DNA from: Bradyrhizobium sp. RD5-C2 | GTDB lineage: Bacteria; Pseudomonadota; Alphaproteobacteria; Rhizobiales; Xanthobacteraceae | DNA: 64,000 bases | Assembly: GCF_019972155.1 (NCBI RefSeq) | Contig: NZ_BOVL01000005.1 | Coordinates: forward strand, 340,882-404,881 | Direction of reading: 5' to 3' | Part shown: piece after piece, positions 50,267 to 59,246 of the stretch | Layout of the letters: each line of letters begins with the position of its first letter | How positions within the stretch are numbered: position 1 is the stretch's first letter | Notes under the pieces: generated by a model | Told to the model about the DNA's origin: nothing | Database searches by the model: none | Seen by the model: the letters and a program-made list of their open reading frames with translations, nothing else | Program-made: the position numbers and the translations under genes

Positions 50267-51126
50267 GCGGCACTGTCACGAACGGCCATATCGAGCCGAT
50301 GGTCGGCCGCTACGTTCACGTCGAGATCGGCGGCGAGCTGCACCGGATCTATTTCGAGGAGAACGGCAAGGGCATTCCGCTGGTCTGCCTGCACACCGCG
50401 GGATCAGACGCGCGGCAGTGGCGGCACCTGCTCGCAGACGCGCAATTTGCCGAAAATTTCCGCGTCATTGCCTTCGATATGCCCTGGCATGGCAAGTCGA
50501 ATCCGCCGAAAAGCTGGGCCGGCGATGAATACCAACTCACCACAGCGCGCTACACCGAAACCATCCGCGCCTTCTGCCGTGCACTGCGGCTGGAGAAGCC
50601 TGTCGTGATGGGCTGCTCGATCGGCGGCCGCATCGTGCTCAACCTTGCGATCGAACATGCCGCCGAGTTCCGCGCGCTGATCGGGCTCGAGGCCGCCGAT
50701 TTCCAGGCGCCGTGGTATGACACCGACTGGCTGAACCGCCCCGACGTTCACGGCGGCGAGGTCTGCGCCGCGCTGGTGTCGGGGCTGATTGCGCCGCAGA
50801 GCCCGGAGCCTGCGCGGATGGAAACGCTGTGGGCCTACAAGCAGGGCGGCCCCGGCGTGTTCAAGGGCGACCTCTATTTCTATCGTGTCGACGGCGACCT
50901 GCGCGGTCGGGTCGCGTCAATCGATACTAAAGTATGCAGGCTCTATCTCCTCACGGGCGAGTATGATTTCTCCTGCACGCCTGAGGACACGAGGCGGACG
51001 GCAGCGGCAATAGGGGGCGCCAGCGTCACGATCATGGAAAAGCTCGGTCATTTTCCGATGAGCGAGAATCCGGACCAGTTTCGCCGCTATATCGCACCCG
51101 TCCTCGCCGACATTCTCACGCACTAA
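50263..51126 (+). CDS. alpha/beta-fold hydrolase
   Basis: A 287-residue serine hydrolase. Nucleophile in MGCSIGGRIV, acid in TGEYDFSC, histidine in EKLGHFPMSENP, oxyanion loop CLHTAGSDARQW and lid DMPWHGKSNPPKSW. It is translationally coupled to the SCP2-like gene and lies 28 bases before an amino-acid binding protein gene, so the transported compound may be its substrate or product. Confidence 0.9.
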   Translation: MSGTVTNGHIEPMVGRYVHVEIGGELHRIYFEENGKGIPLVCLHTAGSDARQWRHLLADAQFAENFRVIAFDMPWHGKSNPPKSWAGDEYQLTTARYTETIRAFCRALRLEKPVVMGCSIGGRIVLNLAIEHAAEFRALIGLEAADFQAPWYDTDWLNRPDVHGGEVCAALVSGLIAPQSPEPARMETLWAYKQGGPGVFKGDLYFYRVDGDLRGRVASIDTKVCRLYLLTGEYDFSCTPEDTRRTAAAIGGASVTIMEKLGHFPMSENPDQFRRYIAPVLADILTH

Positions 51127-51154
51127 ATCGACGTTTCCACGAAGGAGTAGACGT

Positions 51155-52072
51155 ATGACATCCAAATATCTGATCGGCTTCGCGCTCGCCGCCGCGCTCG
51201 GCGCGAGCCAGGCGCAGGCCGAGGAGCTGACGGGCACCCTGAAGAACATCAAGGACACCGGCGCGATCACGCTCGGCTACCGCGATTCCTCGATCCCGTT
51301 CTCCTATCTCGACGACAACCAGAAGCCCGTCGGCTACGCGATGGACATCTGCTACAAGATCGTCGATGCCGTGAAGAAGGAGCTGAAGCTCGACAAGCTC
51401 GAGGTCAAGCTCAACCCGGTGACCTCGGCGACGCGTATTCCGCTGATGGCCAATGGCACCGTCGACCTCGAATGCGGATCGACCACCAACAATGCAGAGC
51501 GCCAGAAGCAGGTCTCCTTCACCAACTCGCACTTCCTGACCGCGAGCCGCTACGTCACCAAGAAGGCGAACAAGATCAACTCGATCGACGACCTCAAGGG
51601 CAAGACGGTGGTTTCGACCGCCGGCACCACCAACATCAAGCAGCTCACCGAAGCCAACCTCGCGCGTGGGCTAAGCGTCAATATCATCCCGGCCAAGGAT
51701 CATGCCGAGGCCTTCCTAATGGTCGAGACCGATCGCGCGGTCGCCTTCGTGATGGACGACATCCTGCTCGCGAGCCTCGTCGCCGGCTCGAAGTCGCCGG
51801 ACGACTACGTGATCTCAAAGGACGCGTTCTCCAAGCCGGAGCCGTACGGCATCATGCTGCGCAAGGATGACGCGCCGTTCAAGAAGGTCGTCGACGCCGC
51901 CACCGCAGCGCTCTACACCAGCGGCGAGGGCCAGAAGATCTACGACAAGTGGTTCACCCAGAAGATCCCGCCGAAGGGCCTCAATCTCAACTCGCCGGCT
52001 GGACCGGAGATGAAGAAGCAGTTTGCGAAGCCGTCGGACTCGCCGGATCCGGATGCCTATCTGGTGAACTGA
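51155..52072 (+). CDS. gltI: glutamate/aspartate-type ABC importer, periplasmic binding protein
   Basis: A 305-residue type-3 solute-binding protein. Signal peptide ending QAQAEE; ITLGYRDSSIPFSYLDDNQK, KLNPVTSATRIPLMANGTVD, LECGSTTNNAERQKQVSFTN and TNIKQLTEANLARG follow the GltI/AatJ pattern, including the ligand-binding Arg in ATRIP. AAGGAG precedes the ATG. Two hairpins separate it from the permease genes, so it can be expressed at a higher level. Confidence 0.92.
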   Translation: MTSKYLIGFALAAALGASQAQAEELTGTLKNIKDTGAITLGYRDSSIPFSYLDDNQKPVGYAMDICYKIVDAVKKELKLDKLEVKLNPVTSATRIPLMANGTVDLECGSTTNNAERQKQVSFTNSHFLTASRYVTKKANKINSIDDLKGKTVVSTAGTTNIKQLTEANLARGLSVNIIPAKDHAEAFLMVETDRAVAFVMDDILLASLVAGSKSPDDYVISKDAFSKPEPYGIMLRKDDAPFKKVVDAATAALYTSGEGQKIYDKWFTQKIPPKGLNLNSPAGPEMKKQFAKPSDSPDPDAYLVN

Positions 52073-52088
52073 TCGCAGTGCTGCGCAT

Positions 52089-52160
52089 GACCCGTCGCCG
52101 TTCGGCGGCGGGTCCCGAAAATAAGCGTGTCCGGCCATTTTGGAGGAGAATGGCCGGACA
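52089..52160 (+). terminator. two tandem hairpins between gltI and gltJ
   Basis: First: GACCCGTCGCCG...GGCGGCGGGTC (52089-52114), an 11-pair stem with one G-U. Second: TGTCCGGCCATT and AATGGCCGGACA (52128-52160), a perfect 12-base stem with a 9-base loop followed by TTT. They suit partial termination or mRNA protection after the binding-protein gene. Confidence 0.7.
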
Positions 52161-52224
52161 TTTGCATAGACGCCGCGCGTGATGTCGGCGTAATGCGTGA
52201 TCGGCGCGAGAGCGCGGGGGACCT

Positions 52225-52956
52225 GTGAACTACAATTGGAACTGGCACATCTTTCTCGAGCCGAACCCGATGGGGACCGGCACCTATCTCGACCTGCTGC
52301 TGTCGGGACTGGTGGTCACCATCAAGGTGTCGGTGCTCGCCTGGATTATCGCGCTGGTCTCCGGCACGGTGATCGGCGTGCTGCGCACGCTGCCGTCGCG
52401 GACGGCGTCGTGGATCGGCTTCTGCTGGGTCGAGTTCTTCCGCAACATGCCGCTGCTGGTGCAGCTGTTCCTGTGGTTCTTTGTGCTGCCCGAGCTGTTG
52501 CCGAAATCCGCCGGGCTGTGGCTGAAGCAATTGCCGAACGCGCCGTTCTGGACCGCCGCGGTTGGCGTCGGCCTCTTCATGTCGGCGCGCGTCGCCGTGC
52601 AATTGCAGGCCGGCATCGGCTCGCTCCCGCGTGGCCAGAAGCAGGCTTCGACCGCGCTCGGCCTCACCACGGTGCAGACCTATCGCTACGTGCTGCTGCC
52701 AATGGCGTTCCGCATCATCCTGCCGCCGCTGACCTCCGAATTCCTCAACACCATCAAGAACAGCGCGGTCGCGATCACCATCGGCCTGATCGAACTGACC
52801 GGCCAGGCGCGTTCGATGCAGGAATTCTCGTTCCAGGTGTTCGAGGCGTTCACCGCGGCAACCGTGCTCTATCTTCTTCTCAATTTCGTCGTGGTCACCG
52901 CGATGCGCTTCCTCGAGCGTTATGTCGCGATCCCCGGCTACATCACGGGCAAATAA
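52225..52956 (+). CDS. gltJ: glutamate/aspartate-type ABC importer, permease 1
   Basis: A 243-residue His/Glu/Gln/Arg-type permease. FFRNMPLLVQLFLWFFVLPE, RVAVQLQAGIGSLPRGQKQA, STALGLTTVQTYRYVLLPMA (the EAA loop) and TIKNSAVAITIGLIELTGQA. The start is GTG with GCGGGGG upstream. It ends 2 bases before the second permease. Confidence 0.93.
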   Translation: MNYNWNWHIFLEPNPMGTGTYLDLLLSGLVVTIKVSVLAWIIALVSGTVIGVLRTLPSRTASWIGFCWVEFFRNMPLLVQLFLWFFVLPELLPKSAGLWLKQLPNAPFWTAAVGVGLFMSARVAVQLQAGIGSLPRGQKQASTALGLTTVQTYRYVLLPMAFRIILPPLTSEFLNTIKNSAVAITIGLIELTGQARSMQEFSFQVFEAFTAATVLYLLLNFVVVTAMRFLERYVAIPGYITGK

Positions 52957-52958
52957 CG

Positions 52959-53651
52959 ATGCTCGGCAATCTCGATTTCGACGTCATCCGCCGCTCGCTG
53001 CCTTATCTATTCTTCGAAGGGATGCGCTTCACGCTGACCTTGACGGCGCTCGCGGCATTCGGCGGCCTCGTGTTCGGCACCCTGATCGCCCTGATGCGAT
53101 TGTCGAGCTACAAGGTGCTCGGGCGCATCGCGGGCTTCTATGTCGACTTCATCCGCTCGCTGCCGCTGGTGCTGGTGATCTTCTGGTTCTACTTCCTGGT
53201 GCCTTACATCGGGCAGTGGCTGACCGGCGCGTCGCGGCCGATCTCGGTCGGCGCCTTCGCCTCCTCGCTGATTACCTTCGTCGCATTCGAGGCTGCGTAT
53301 TTCTCCGAGATCATGCGCGCCGGCATCCAGTCGATCTCGAAGGGTCAGCCGGCCGCGGCCAGCGCGCTCGGCCTGACCTACGCGCAGTCGATGCGCTACA
53401 TCGTGCTGCCGCAGGCGTTCCGCAACATGCTGCCGGTGCTGCTGACGCAGACCATCGTGCTGTTCCAGGACACCTCGCTGGTCTACGTGCTGTCGATCCC
53501 GGATTTCCTCGGCGCCGCCAGCAAGGTCGCGCAGCGCGACGGCCGCCTGGTCGAAATGTACCTGTTCGCCGCGCTGGTCTACTTCGTCATTTCCTGTGTC
53601 GCGTCTTTCGGCGTCCGCCGCCTGCAGTCGCGGATCGCCATTGTTCGCTGA
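52959..53651 (+). CDS. gltK: glutamate/aspartate-type ABC importer, permease 2
   Basis: A 230-residue permease. MLGNLDFDVIRRSLPYLFFE, DFIRSLPLVLVIFWFYFLVP, IMRAGIQSISKGQPAAASAL, GLTYAQSMRYIVLPQAFRNM (EAA loop) and VLFQDTSLVYVLSIPDFLGA. It begins 2 bases after gltJ and is followed by the ATPase gene. Confidence 0.93.
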   Translation: MLGNLDFDVIRRSLPYLFFEGMRFTLTLTALAAFGGLVFGTLIALMRLSSYKVLGRIAGFYVDFIRSLPLVLVIFWFYFLVPYIGQWLTGASRPISVGAFASSLITFVAFEAAYFSEIMRAGIQSISKGQPAAASALGLTYAQSMRYIVLPQAFRNMLPVLLTQTIVLFQDTSLVYVLSIPDFLGAASKVAQRDGRLVEMYLFAALVYFVISCVASFGVRRLQSRIAIVR

Positions 53652-53669
53652 ACAACAAGCTGAGCCATC

Positions 53670-54401
53670 ATGATCGAGATCAATCACGTCAATAAATGGT
53701 ACGGGCCGACCTTCCAGGTGCTGAAGGACTGCACCACCAGCGTCGCCAAGGGCGAGGTGGTCGTGGTCTGCGGCCCGTCCGGCTCGGGCAAGTCGACCCT
53801 GATCAAATGCGTCAACGCGCTGGAGCCGATTCAGGACGGCGACATCACGCTCGACGGCATCAAGGTCAACGATCCGAAGACCAACCTGCCCAAGCTGCGC
53901 TCCCGCGTCGGCATGGTGTTCCAGCACTTCGAGCTGTTCCCGCATCTGCGCATCATCGACAATCTCCGCCTCGCGCAGGAGAAGGTGCTCGGGCGCAAGC
54001 ATGACGATGCCACCGCCAAGGGCATGAAGCTCCTGGAGCGCGTCGGGCTGACGGACCACGCCAAGAAGTTTCCCGCCGAATTGTCCGGCGGTCAGCAGCA
54101 GCGCGTCGCGATTGCCCGCGCGCTGGCGATGGACCCGATCGCGATGCTGTTCGACGAGCCGACCTCGGCGCTCGACCCGGAGATGATCAGCGAGGTGCTC
54201 GATGTCATGGTCGACCTCGCCCGCGAGGGCATGACCATGATGGTGGTGACCCACGAGATGGGCTTTGCCAACAAGGTCGCCGACCGCGTCATCTTCATGG
54301 ACCGCGGCGAGATCGTCGAGGACGCCAAGAAGGCCGATTTCTTCGGCACGCCGCGCAGCGACCGCGCGCAGAAGTTCCTGTCGAAGATCTTGCAGCATTA
54401 G
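53670..54401 (+). CDS. gltL: glutamate/aspartate-type ABC importer, ATPase
   Basis: A 243-residue ABC ATPase of the polar amino acid class. Walker [10 protein letters not shown] (residues 35-43), Q-loop [11 protein letters not shown], signature [15 protein letters not shown], Walker [13 protein letters not shown] and switch histidine in VTHEMGFA. Full-length and well conserved. It completes the importer. Confidence 0.95.
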   Translation: MIEINHVNKWYGPTFQVLKDCTTSVAKGEVVVVCGPSGSGKSTLIKCVNALEPIQDGDITLDGIKVNDPKTNLPKLRSRVGMVFQHFELFPHLRIIDNLRLAQEKVLGRKHDDATAKGMKLLERVGLTDHAKKFPAELSGGQQQRVAIARALAMDPIAMLFDEPTSALDPEMISEVLDVMVDLAREGMTMMVVTHEMGFANKVADRVIFMDRGEIVEDAKKADFFGTPRSDRAQKFLSKILQH

Positions 54402-54425
54402 GGCTGAGGCGCCAGCCTCCCCCAT

Positions 54426-54526
54426 CGTCATTCCGGGGCGCCTCGCAGAGGCGAGCCCGGAATCCATAACCACCATCGTGAGTATGGATTCCGGGCTCGC
54501 GCCAAGTGGCGCTCCCCGGAATGACG
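54426..54526. repeat. intergenic repeat family D, copy 2
   Basis: CGTCATTCCGGGGCGCC mirrored by GGCGCTCCCCGGAATGACG, with GAGCCCGGAATCCAT and ATGGATTCCGGGCTC inside. It follows gltL and may end the importer transcript. Confidence 0.85.
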
Positions 54527-54606
54527 TCCGGTGAGGGTTTTCCCCCGTTAACAATTTGCGTATACGAAGGCCTGAAAACCCGTCCTTCGTCCGCAGGAGA
54601 ACTCGC

Positions 54607-55467
54607 GTGGAAAAGATCGCTTACGTCAACGGCTCGTTCGTGCCGCATTCGGAGGCCAAGGTCTCGGTGTTCGACCGCGGATTCCTGTTCGCCGACGGCA
54701 TCTACGAGGTGGCGGCGGTGCTCGAGGGCAAGCTGATCGACAACGCCTCGCATCTGGCGCGGCTGAAGCGCTCGGTCGGCGAGATCCAGCTTGCGCTCCC
54801 CGAGACGCTGGAGCGGATCGAGGAGATCCAGAAGGAACTGGTCAAGCGCAACGACCTCGTCAACGGCATGGTCTATCTCGAGGTCACCCGCGGCGCCGAC
54901 AAGGGGCGCGACTTCGCCTTCCCGAAGGCCGACGTCAAGCCGACCCTTGTGATGTTCACCTCGGAAAAGGACATCATCAACGCGCCGTCGGCCAAGACCG
55001 GCATCAACGTCATCACGGTGCCCGACATCCGCTGGGAGCGGCGCGACATCAAGAGCGTGGCGCTCTTGGCACAGGTGCTGGCCAAGCAGGCTGCCGCCGC
55101 GGCCGGCGCCGGCGAAGCCTGGATGATCGAGGACGGCAAGGTCACCGAGGGCGGCTCGTCCTCGTCCTTCATCGTCACCCAGGACGACGTCATCGTGACC
55201 CGGCAGAACGGCAACGAGATCCTGCCCGGCTGCACCCGCAAGGCGGTGGTCAAGCTCGCCGAGGAACGTCAGCTGCGCATCGAGGAGCGCGCCTTCACGG
55301 TTGAGGAAGCGCTTGCCGCCAAGGAAGCCTTCATCACCAGCGCCTCGGTGTTCGTGCAGGGCGTGGTCGCGATCGACGGCAAGCAGGTCGGCAGCGGCAA
55401 GGTCGGCCCGATCACCGACCGCCTGCGCGAAATCTATGTCGAGTTCGCCCGCGCGACGGCGGTTTGA
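54607..55467 (+). CDS. dat: D-amino acid aminotransferase (class IV)
   Basis: A 286-residue PLP class-IV transaminase. VSVFDRGFLFADGIYEVAAV, catalytic Lys in WERRDIKSVALLAQVLAKQ, cofactor-binding GGSSSSFIV and NGNEILPGCTRKAV. The start is GTG at 54607 with AGGAGAA upstream. The ATG further up at 54556 is not preceded by a ribosome site. It interconverts D-amino acids and 2-oxo acids. Confidence 0.92.
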   Translation: MEKIAYVNGSFVPHSEAKVSVFDRGFLFADGIYEVAAVLEGKLIDNASHLARLKRSVGEIQLALPETLERIEEIQKELVKRNDLVNGMVYLEVTRGADKGRDFAFPKADVKPTLVMFTSEKDIINAPSAKTGINVITVPDIRWERRDIKSVALLAQVLAKQAAAAAGAGEAWMIEDGKVTEGGSSSSFIVTQDDVIVTRQNGNEILPGCTRKAVVKLAEERQLRIEERAFTVEEALAAKEAFITSASVFVQGVVAIDGKQVGSGKVGPITDRLREIYVEFARATAV

Positions 55468-55483
55468 ACTATCCCCATTCGCG

Positions 55484-55590
55484 CTGTCATCGCCCGGCTC
55501 GACCGGGCGATCCAGTATTCCAGAGACCGCGGCGCTTGAGCCGAGGGGCAGCGGCGTACTGGATGCCCCGCATGAAGCGGGGCATGACAG
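55484..55590. repeat. intergenic repeat family E, copy 2
   Basis: CTGTCATCGCCCGGCTCGAC mirrored by CGGGGCATGACAG, with CCAGTATTCCAGAG and GGCGTACTGG inside. It lies between the convergent aminotransferase and AhpD-like genes. Confidence 0.8.
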
Positions 55591-55617
55591 TGGAGTGTAT
55601 GGCGGACAGTATCGCCC

Positions 55618-56076
55618 TCACGCTGCGACCTTCACCTTCACCGGATGCACCGCGCGGAAGCCGATCGCGATCCGGTTCCAGGCGTTGATCGCGCCGATCA
55701 GCGTGGTCAGGTTGACCAGCTCGCTGTCGGTGAACTGCGCGCGCACCGCCTCGTAGTCGGCGTCGGGCGCATGCGTCTCTGCAACCAGCGTCAGCGCTTC
55801 GGTCCAGGCCAGCGCCGCGCGCTCGCGCTCGCTGTAGAGCGGCGACTCGCGCCAGGCGTTGAGTAGATAGAGCCGCTGCTCGGTCTCGCCATGCTTGCGG
55901 GCGTTCTCGGTGTGCATGTTGATGCAGTAGGCGCAGCCGTTGATCTGCGAGGCGCGGGTCTTGACCAGCTCGATTAGCGACTGCTCGAGGCCGCTCGCCG
56001 TGATCTGGCCTTCGACCGCAACCAGCGCTTTGATCGTCTCGGGGGCGGCCTGGTAGAAATTCATGCGGGGTTTCAT
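55618..56076 (-). CDS. AhpD-like carboxymuconolactone-decarboxylase-family protein
   Basis: A 152-residue alkylhydroperoxidase-like protein. Redox motif CAYCINMHTENARKHGE with Cys48, Cys51 and His55, the AhpD core. Likely a peroxidase or a disulfide carrier. It lies downstream of the efflux genes on the same strand, 36 bases after the EmrB-type stop, and may belong to the same stress-response unit. Confidence 0.92.
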   Translation of the reverse strand: MKPRMNFYQAAPETIKALVAVEGQITASGLEQSLIELVKTRASQINGCAYCINMHTENARKHGETEQRLYLLNAWRESPLYSERERAALAWTEALTLVAETHAPDADYEAVRAQFTDSELVNLTTLIGAINAWNRIAIGFRAVHPVKVKVAA

Positions 56077-56112
56077 GGTCGTTCTCCTTGGTTATGGGTT
56101 CAGCAAAAAGAG

Positions 56113-57732
56113 CTAGTGCGCACCGCCGCCGCCCGCGAGCTGGCCCGGCTTCTTCAGGAACAGCGCCGCCACCAGCGCGACGATCAGCGCCACGCCGAGC
56201 AGATAGAAGGTGTCGCTGAAGGCGAGGATGTAGGCCTGCTTCTGCACGACATTGCCGATCGCAGCGATTGCGCGGTGGGCGGCGGCGGCCGGATCGGCAA
56301 CGCCGTGGTTCAGGAAATACTGGGTCAATCCCTCAATCCGCGTTCGGGTTGCCTGTTCCAGCATCGAGACCGACTGCATCAGCACGTTGGAGTGATACTG
56401 CTCGCGCTTGGTCAGCAGCGTCTGCAGCGCGGCGATGCCGATGGCGCCGCCGAGGTTGCGCATCATGTTGAACAACGCCGACGCCGATCCGGCATTCTCC
56501 GCCTCAATTCCGGCCGTCGCAACCGCCGACAGCGGCGCGAATGCCAGCGCCTGACCGACGGCGCGGACGACGTTCGGCCAAAGCAGCTGATCGGCCGCAT
56601 AGTCGTTGGTCATGTAGATGTTCATGAAGTTGGAACCGGCGAACAGCGCAAATCCGATGCCGATGACGATGCGCGGGTCGAAGCGCTGCATCAGCCGCGG
56701 CACCAGCGGGATCAGCACGAGCTGCGGCAGGCCGGTCCAGGCTAGCACCATGCCGATCTGCTCGGCGTTGTAGCCCTGGATGCGCGACAGATATTGCGGC
56801 AAGATGAACACCGAGCCGTACAGCGCGATGCCGAGCAGGAAGTTGGCCAGCATGCCAAAGCCGAAATTGCGGCGGGCGAGCAGGCGCAGATTGAGCAGCG
56901 GCTTCTCGACGGTGAACTCGACGATCAGGAAGGCGACCAGCGCCACGGCTGCGATCACCGACAGGCGGACGATGAAGGGCGAGCCGAACCAGTCGTCCTT
57001 GTTGCCCTCTTCCAGCACGGTCTGCAGCGCGGCAAGCCCGATCGCCATGGTGATGATGCCGAGCCAGTCGCCCTGGCGGATCAGCGACAGCTTCATCGGG
57101 CTCGGATCGAGCGAGACGTACAGCATCGCGATCATCACGGCGCCGGGCACCAGATTGACATAGAAGATGTACTGCCAGCCCCAGTTCTCGGTGAGATAGC
57201 CGCCGATGGTCGGGCCGATCGCCGGCGCGAAGGTCGCCGACAGCGCGAACAGCGCCAGCCCGATCGGCTGCTTTGCCTTCGGCAGCAGCGTGATGATCAG
57301 CGTGAATGCCATCGGGATCAGCACGCCGCCGGTGAAGCCCTGCACGGCGCGCAGCGCGATCATCTGCGGCAGGTCCTGCGCCAGCGCGCAGGCGCCCGAG
57401 AACACCAGGAACAGGAACGCATTGGTGAGCAAATAGATGCGCACCGAGAACACCTGCGCGAGCCAGCCGGACAGCGGGATCACCACGATCTCGGCGATCA
57501 AATAGGAGGTCGAGATCCAGCCGCCGTCATCGATGCCGGCGCCAATGCCGCCTTGAATGTCGGCAAGCGAGGCGTTGACGATCTGGATGTTGAGCACCGC
57601 CATGAACGCGCCGAGCGTGGCGCCGACCACCGCGATCCAGGTCTTGGTCGGGATCGCGGGTGCGGCGGATGCTGCGGAGGCAGGGAGGTTCGCAGCGTCG
57701 GCTGCATTAGCGGTGGGCTGGAGCGCGGTCAT
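56113..57732 (-). CDS. emrB: EmrB/QacA-type (DHA2) multidrug efflux transporter
   Basis: A 539-residue 14-helix MFS exporter. LGAFMAVLNIQIVNASLADI, WISTSYLIAEIVVIPLSGWL, GFTGGVLIPMAFTLIITLLP and GPTIGGYLTENWGWQYIFYV are diagnostic for DHA2. It pairs with the membrane-fusion protein gene upstream. A hairpin and GATAATC motifs lie between the two, so it may also have its own promoter. Start at 57732, preceded by AAGGA. Confidence 0.93.
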   Translation of the reverse strand: MTALQPTANAADAANLPASAASAAPAIPTKTWIAVVGATLGAFMAVLNIQIVNASLADIQGGIGAGIDDGGWISTSYLIAEIVVIPLSGWLAQVFSVRIYLLTNAFLFLVFSGACALAQDLPQMIALRAVQGFTGGVLIPMAFTLIITLLPKAKQPIGLALFALSATFAPAIGPTIGGYLTENWGWQYIFYVNLVPGAVMIAMLYVSLDPSPMKLSLIRQGDWLGIITMAIGLAALQTVLEEGNKDDWFGSPFIVRLSVIAAVALVAFLIVEFTVEKPLLNLRLLARRNFGFGMLANFLLGIALYGSVFILPQYLSRIQGYNAEQIGMVLAWTGLPQLVLIPLVPRLMQRFDPRIVIGIGFALFAGSNFMNIYMTNDYAADQLLWPNVVRAVGQALAFAPLSAVATAGIEAENAGSASALFNMMRNLGGAIGIAALQTLLTKREQYHSNVLMQSVSMLEQATRTRIEGLTQYFLNHGVADPAAAAHRAIAAIGNVVQKQAYILAFSDTFYLLGVALIVALVAALFLKKPGQLAGGGGAH

Positions 57733-57781
57733 CGGGGTGGTCCTTGCTTGCCCGCACAACATGGATTAGGCGGCCGGTTTC

Positions 57782-57830
57782 GATAATCCGGGAAAGACGG
57801 AAAGGATTGTCCGGCGACGGTTGATAATCG
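57782..57830. promoter_or_regulatory. GATAATC motifs upstream of emrB
   Basis: GATAATCC at 57782-57789 and TGATAATCG at 57822-57830, in the 223-base gap ahead of emrB. The same core occurs three times in the emrA/LysR divergent promoter (59185-59232), suggesting shared control. Confidence 0.5.
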
Positions 57831-57897
57831 ACGGCCGTTGCCGTTAAGGGAGCCCTTCCGCCGGTGATCGCGGCACGAAGGAGAGGCGCAGCAAAAC

Positions 57898-57928
57898 GCG
57901 ATCGACCACCGAGTGGGTGATCGATCGC
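57898..57928 (-). terminator. hairpin after the EmrA-type gene
   Basis: GCGATCGA and TCGATCGC form a perfect 8-base outer stem with an inner CACC/GGGTG pair. On the minus strand it is followed by GTTTTGC. It may end or attenuate the emrA transcript before emrB. Confidence 0.55.
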
Positions 57929-57955
57929 GCGTAGCAGGACGTTGGTCGTTGAACG

Positions 57956-59104
57956 CTAGCCTCCGCTCGCCCGCGTCGCCGACGCAAGCCGCCGCTTCTC
58001 TTCCCGCTCGGCCAGCACGGTCGCCTTGGTGTTGACGGTCGGGATTGCCGACATGCCCGGCCGCAGCAGGCCGGTGAGGCTGTGATCGTCGAGCACGATC
58101 TTCACCGGCACGCGCTGCACGATCTTGGTGAAGTTACCGGTGGCATTGTCGGGCGGCAGCAGCGCGAATTCGAGGCCGCTGGCCGGCGACAGGCTGTCGA
58201 CATGGCCCTTCAGCGTGGTGCCGTGAAAACTGTCGACGGTGAGTTCGACCGGCTGGCCGTTCCGCACATGGGTCAGCTGCGTCTCCTTGAAATTGGCGAC
58301 CACATAGACCGCATCGAGCGGCACCACGGCCATCAGCTGGGTGCCGGCCTGCACGTATTGGCCGACGCGGAGCGTGCGGGCGCCGACCGTGCCGTCGACC
58401 GGCGCGGTGATCCGCGCGTAGGACAGGTTCAGCTCGGCCTGCTGCTCGACCGCGCGGGCCCCGTCGGCCTGCGCGACAGCCTGGGCGCGCTGCGTGGTCA
58501 GCACGTCGACCTTGCGCTGCGCCGCCGACAGCGCCGACTTGGCGTGCTGCAGCTGCGCCGTATTGCTGCGCAGCGCGGCGTCAGTCTGCTGCGCGCGTTG
58601 AATGGTGCCGGAACCGGACTTCATCAGCCCGTCGTAGCGGCTCTGCTCTTCCTGGGCGAATTTCAGATTGGCTTCGGCGGCTTCGACATCGGCGGTGCTC
58701 TGGTCGATGATCGGCTGTTGCAGCTCGAGCTGGGCATCGAGGTTGCGCACCGAGGCATCGGCGGCGTCGACGTCGGCCTTGGCCTGGCCGAGCGCGGTGC
58801 GGTAGTCGCGGTCGTCGATCTCGGCCAGCAGCTGGCCGGCCTTCACCGGCTGGTTGTCGGTCACCAGCACGCGGGCGATGTAGCCCGACACTTTCGGGGC
58901 GATGATCGTGGAGTCCGCCTTCACATAGGCGTCGTCGGTGGATTCGAGGTAGCGGCCGGTGGTGAGGTAGTCGTAGCCGAAGTCGCTGGCCACGGCGACG
59001 CCGAGCACGGCGGCGAGCCCGAGCGCCACCCGCTTGACCGTCCGCCGCGATGGGCGGAGGCCGATTTTGGCTGATTCTTCAGGGATATAGGTCGTAGTCG
59101 ACAT
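57956..59104 (-). CDS. emrA: EmrA/HlyD-type membrane-fusion protein
   Basis: A 382-residue periplasmic adaptor. One N-terminal membrane helix (VALGLAAVLGVAVASDFGYD), a biotinyl-lipoyl-like half (YVKADSTIIAPKVSGYIARV, DNQPVKAGQLLAEIDDRDYR), a coiled-coil hairpin of about 120 residues, then LSYARITAPVDGTVGARTLR. The start at 59104 has AGGAG upstream. It links the EmrB-type pump to an outer-membrane channel, whose gene is not in the window. Confidence 0.93.
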   Translation of the reverse strand: MSTTTYIPEESAKIGLRPSRRTVKRVALGLAAVLGVAVASDFGYDYLTTGRYLESTDDAYVKADSTIIAPKVSGYIARVLVTDNQPVKAGQLLAEIDDRDYRTALGQAKADVDAADASVRNLDAQLELQQPIIDQSTADVEAAEANLKFAQEEQSRYDGLMKSGSGTIQRAQQTDAALRSNTAQLQHAKSALSAAQRKVDVLTTQRAQAVAQADGARAVEQQAELNLSYARITAPVDGTVGARTLRVGQYVQAGTQLMAVVPLDAVYVVANFKETQLTHVRNGQPVELTVDSFHGTTLKGHVDSLSPASGLEFALLPPDNATGNFTKIVQRVPVKIVLDDHSLTGLLRPGMSAIPTVNTKATVLAEREEKRRLASATRASGG

Positions 59105-59184
59105 GATTGTCTCCTGGCCGAACATTCGCGTCCTTCCAGAAAGGGCGCCGGATACGGCCCTTAGATGCAATGTCCTCCCCGCTG

Positions 59185-59232
59185 TGATAATCCCGATAAA
59201 ACTGGAAGCATTATCAAGCCAGCGCTGATAAT
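59185..59232. promoter_or_regulatory. GATAATC boxes in the emrA/LysR divergent promoter
   Basis: TGATAAT at 59185-59191 and its inverse ATTATCA at 59210-59216 form a dyad with 25 bases between arm starts. A third TGATAAT is at 59226-59232, 15 bases before the LysR start. They suit LysR-type recognition and activation sites. Confidence 0.65.
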
Positions 59233-59246
59233 CCGGACCTTGTTAC

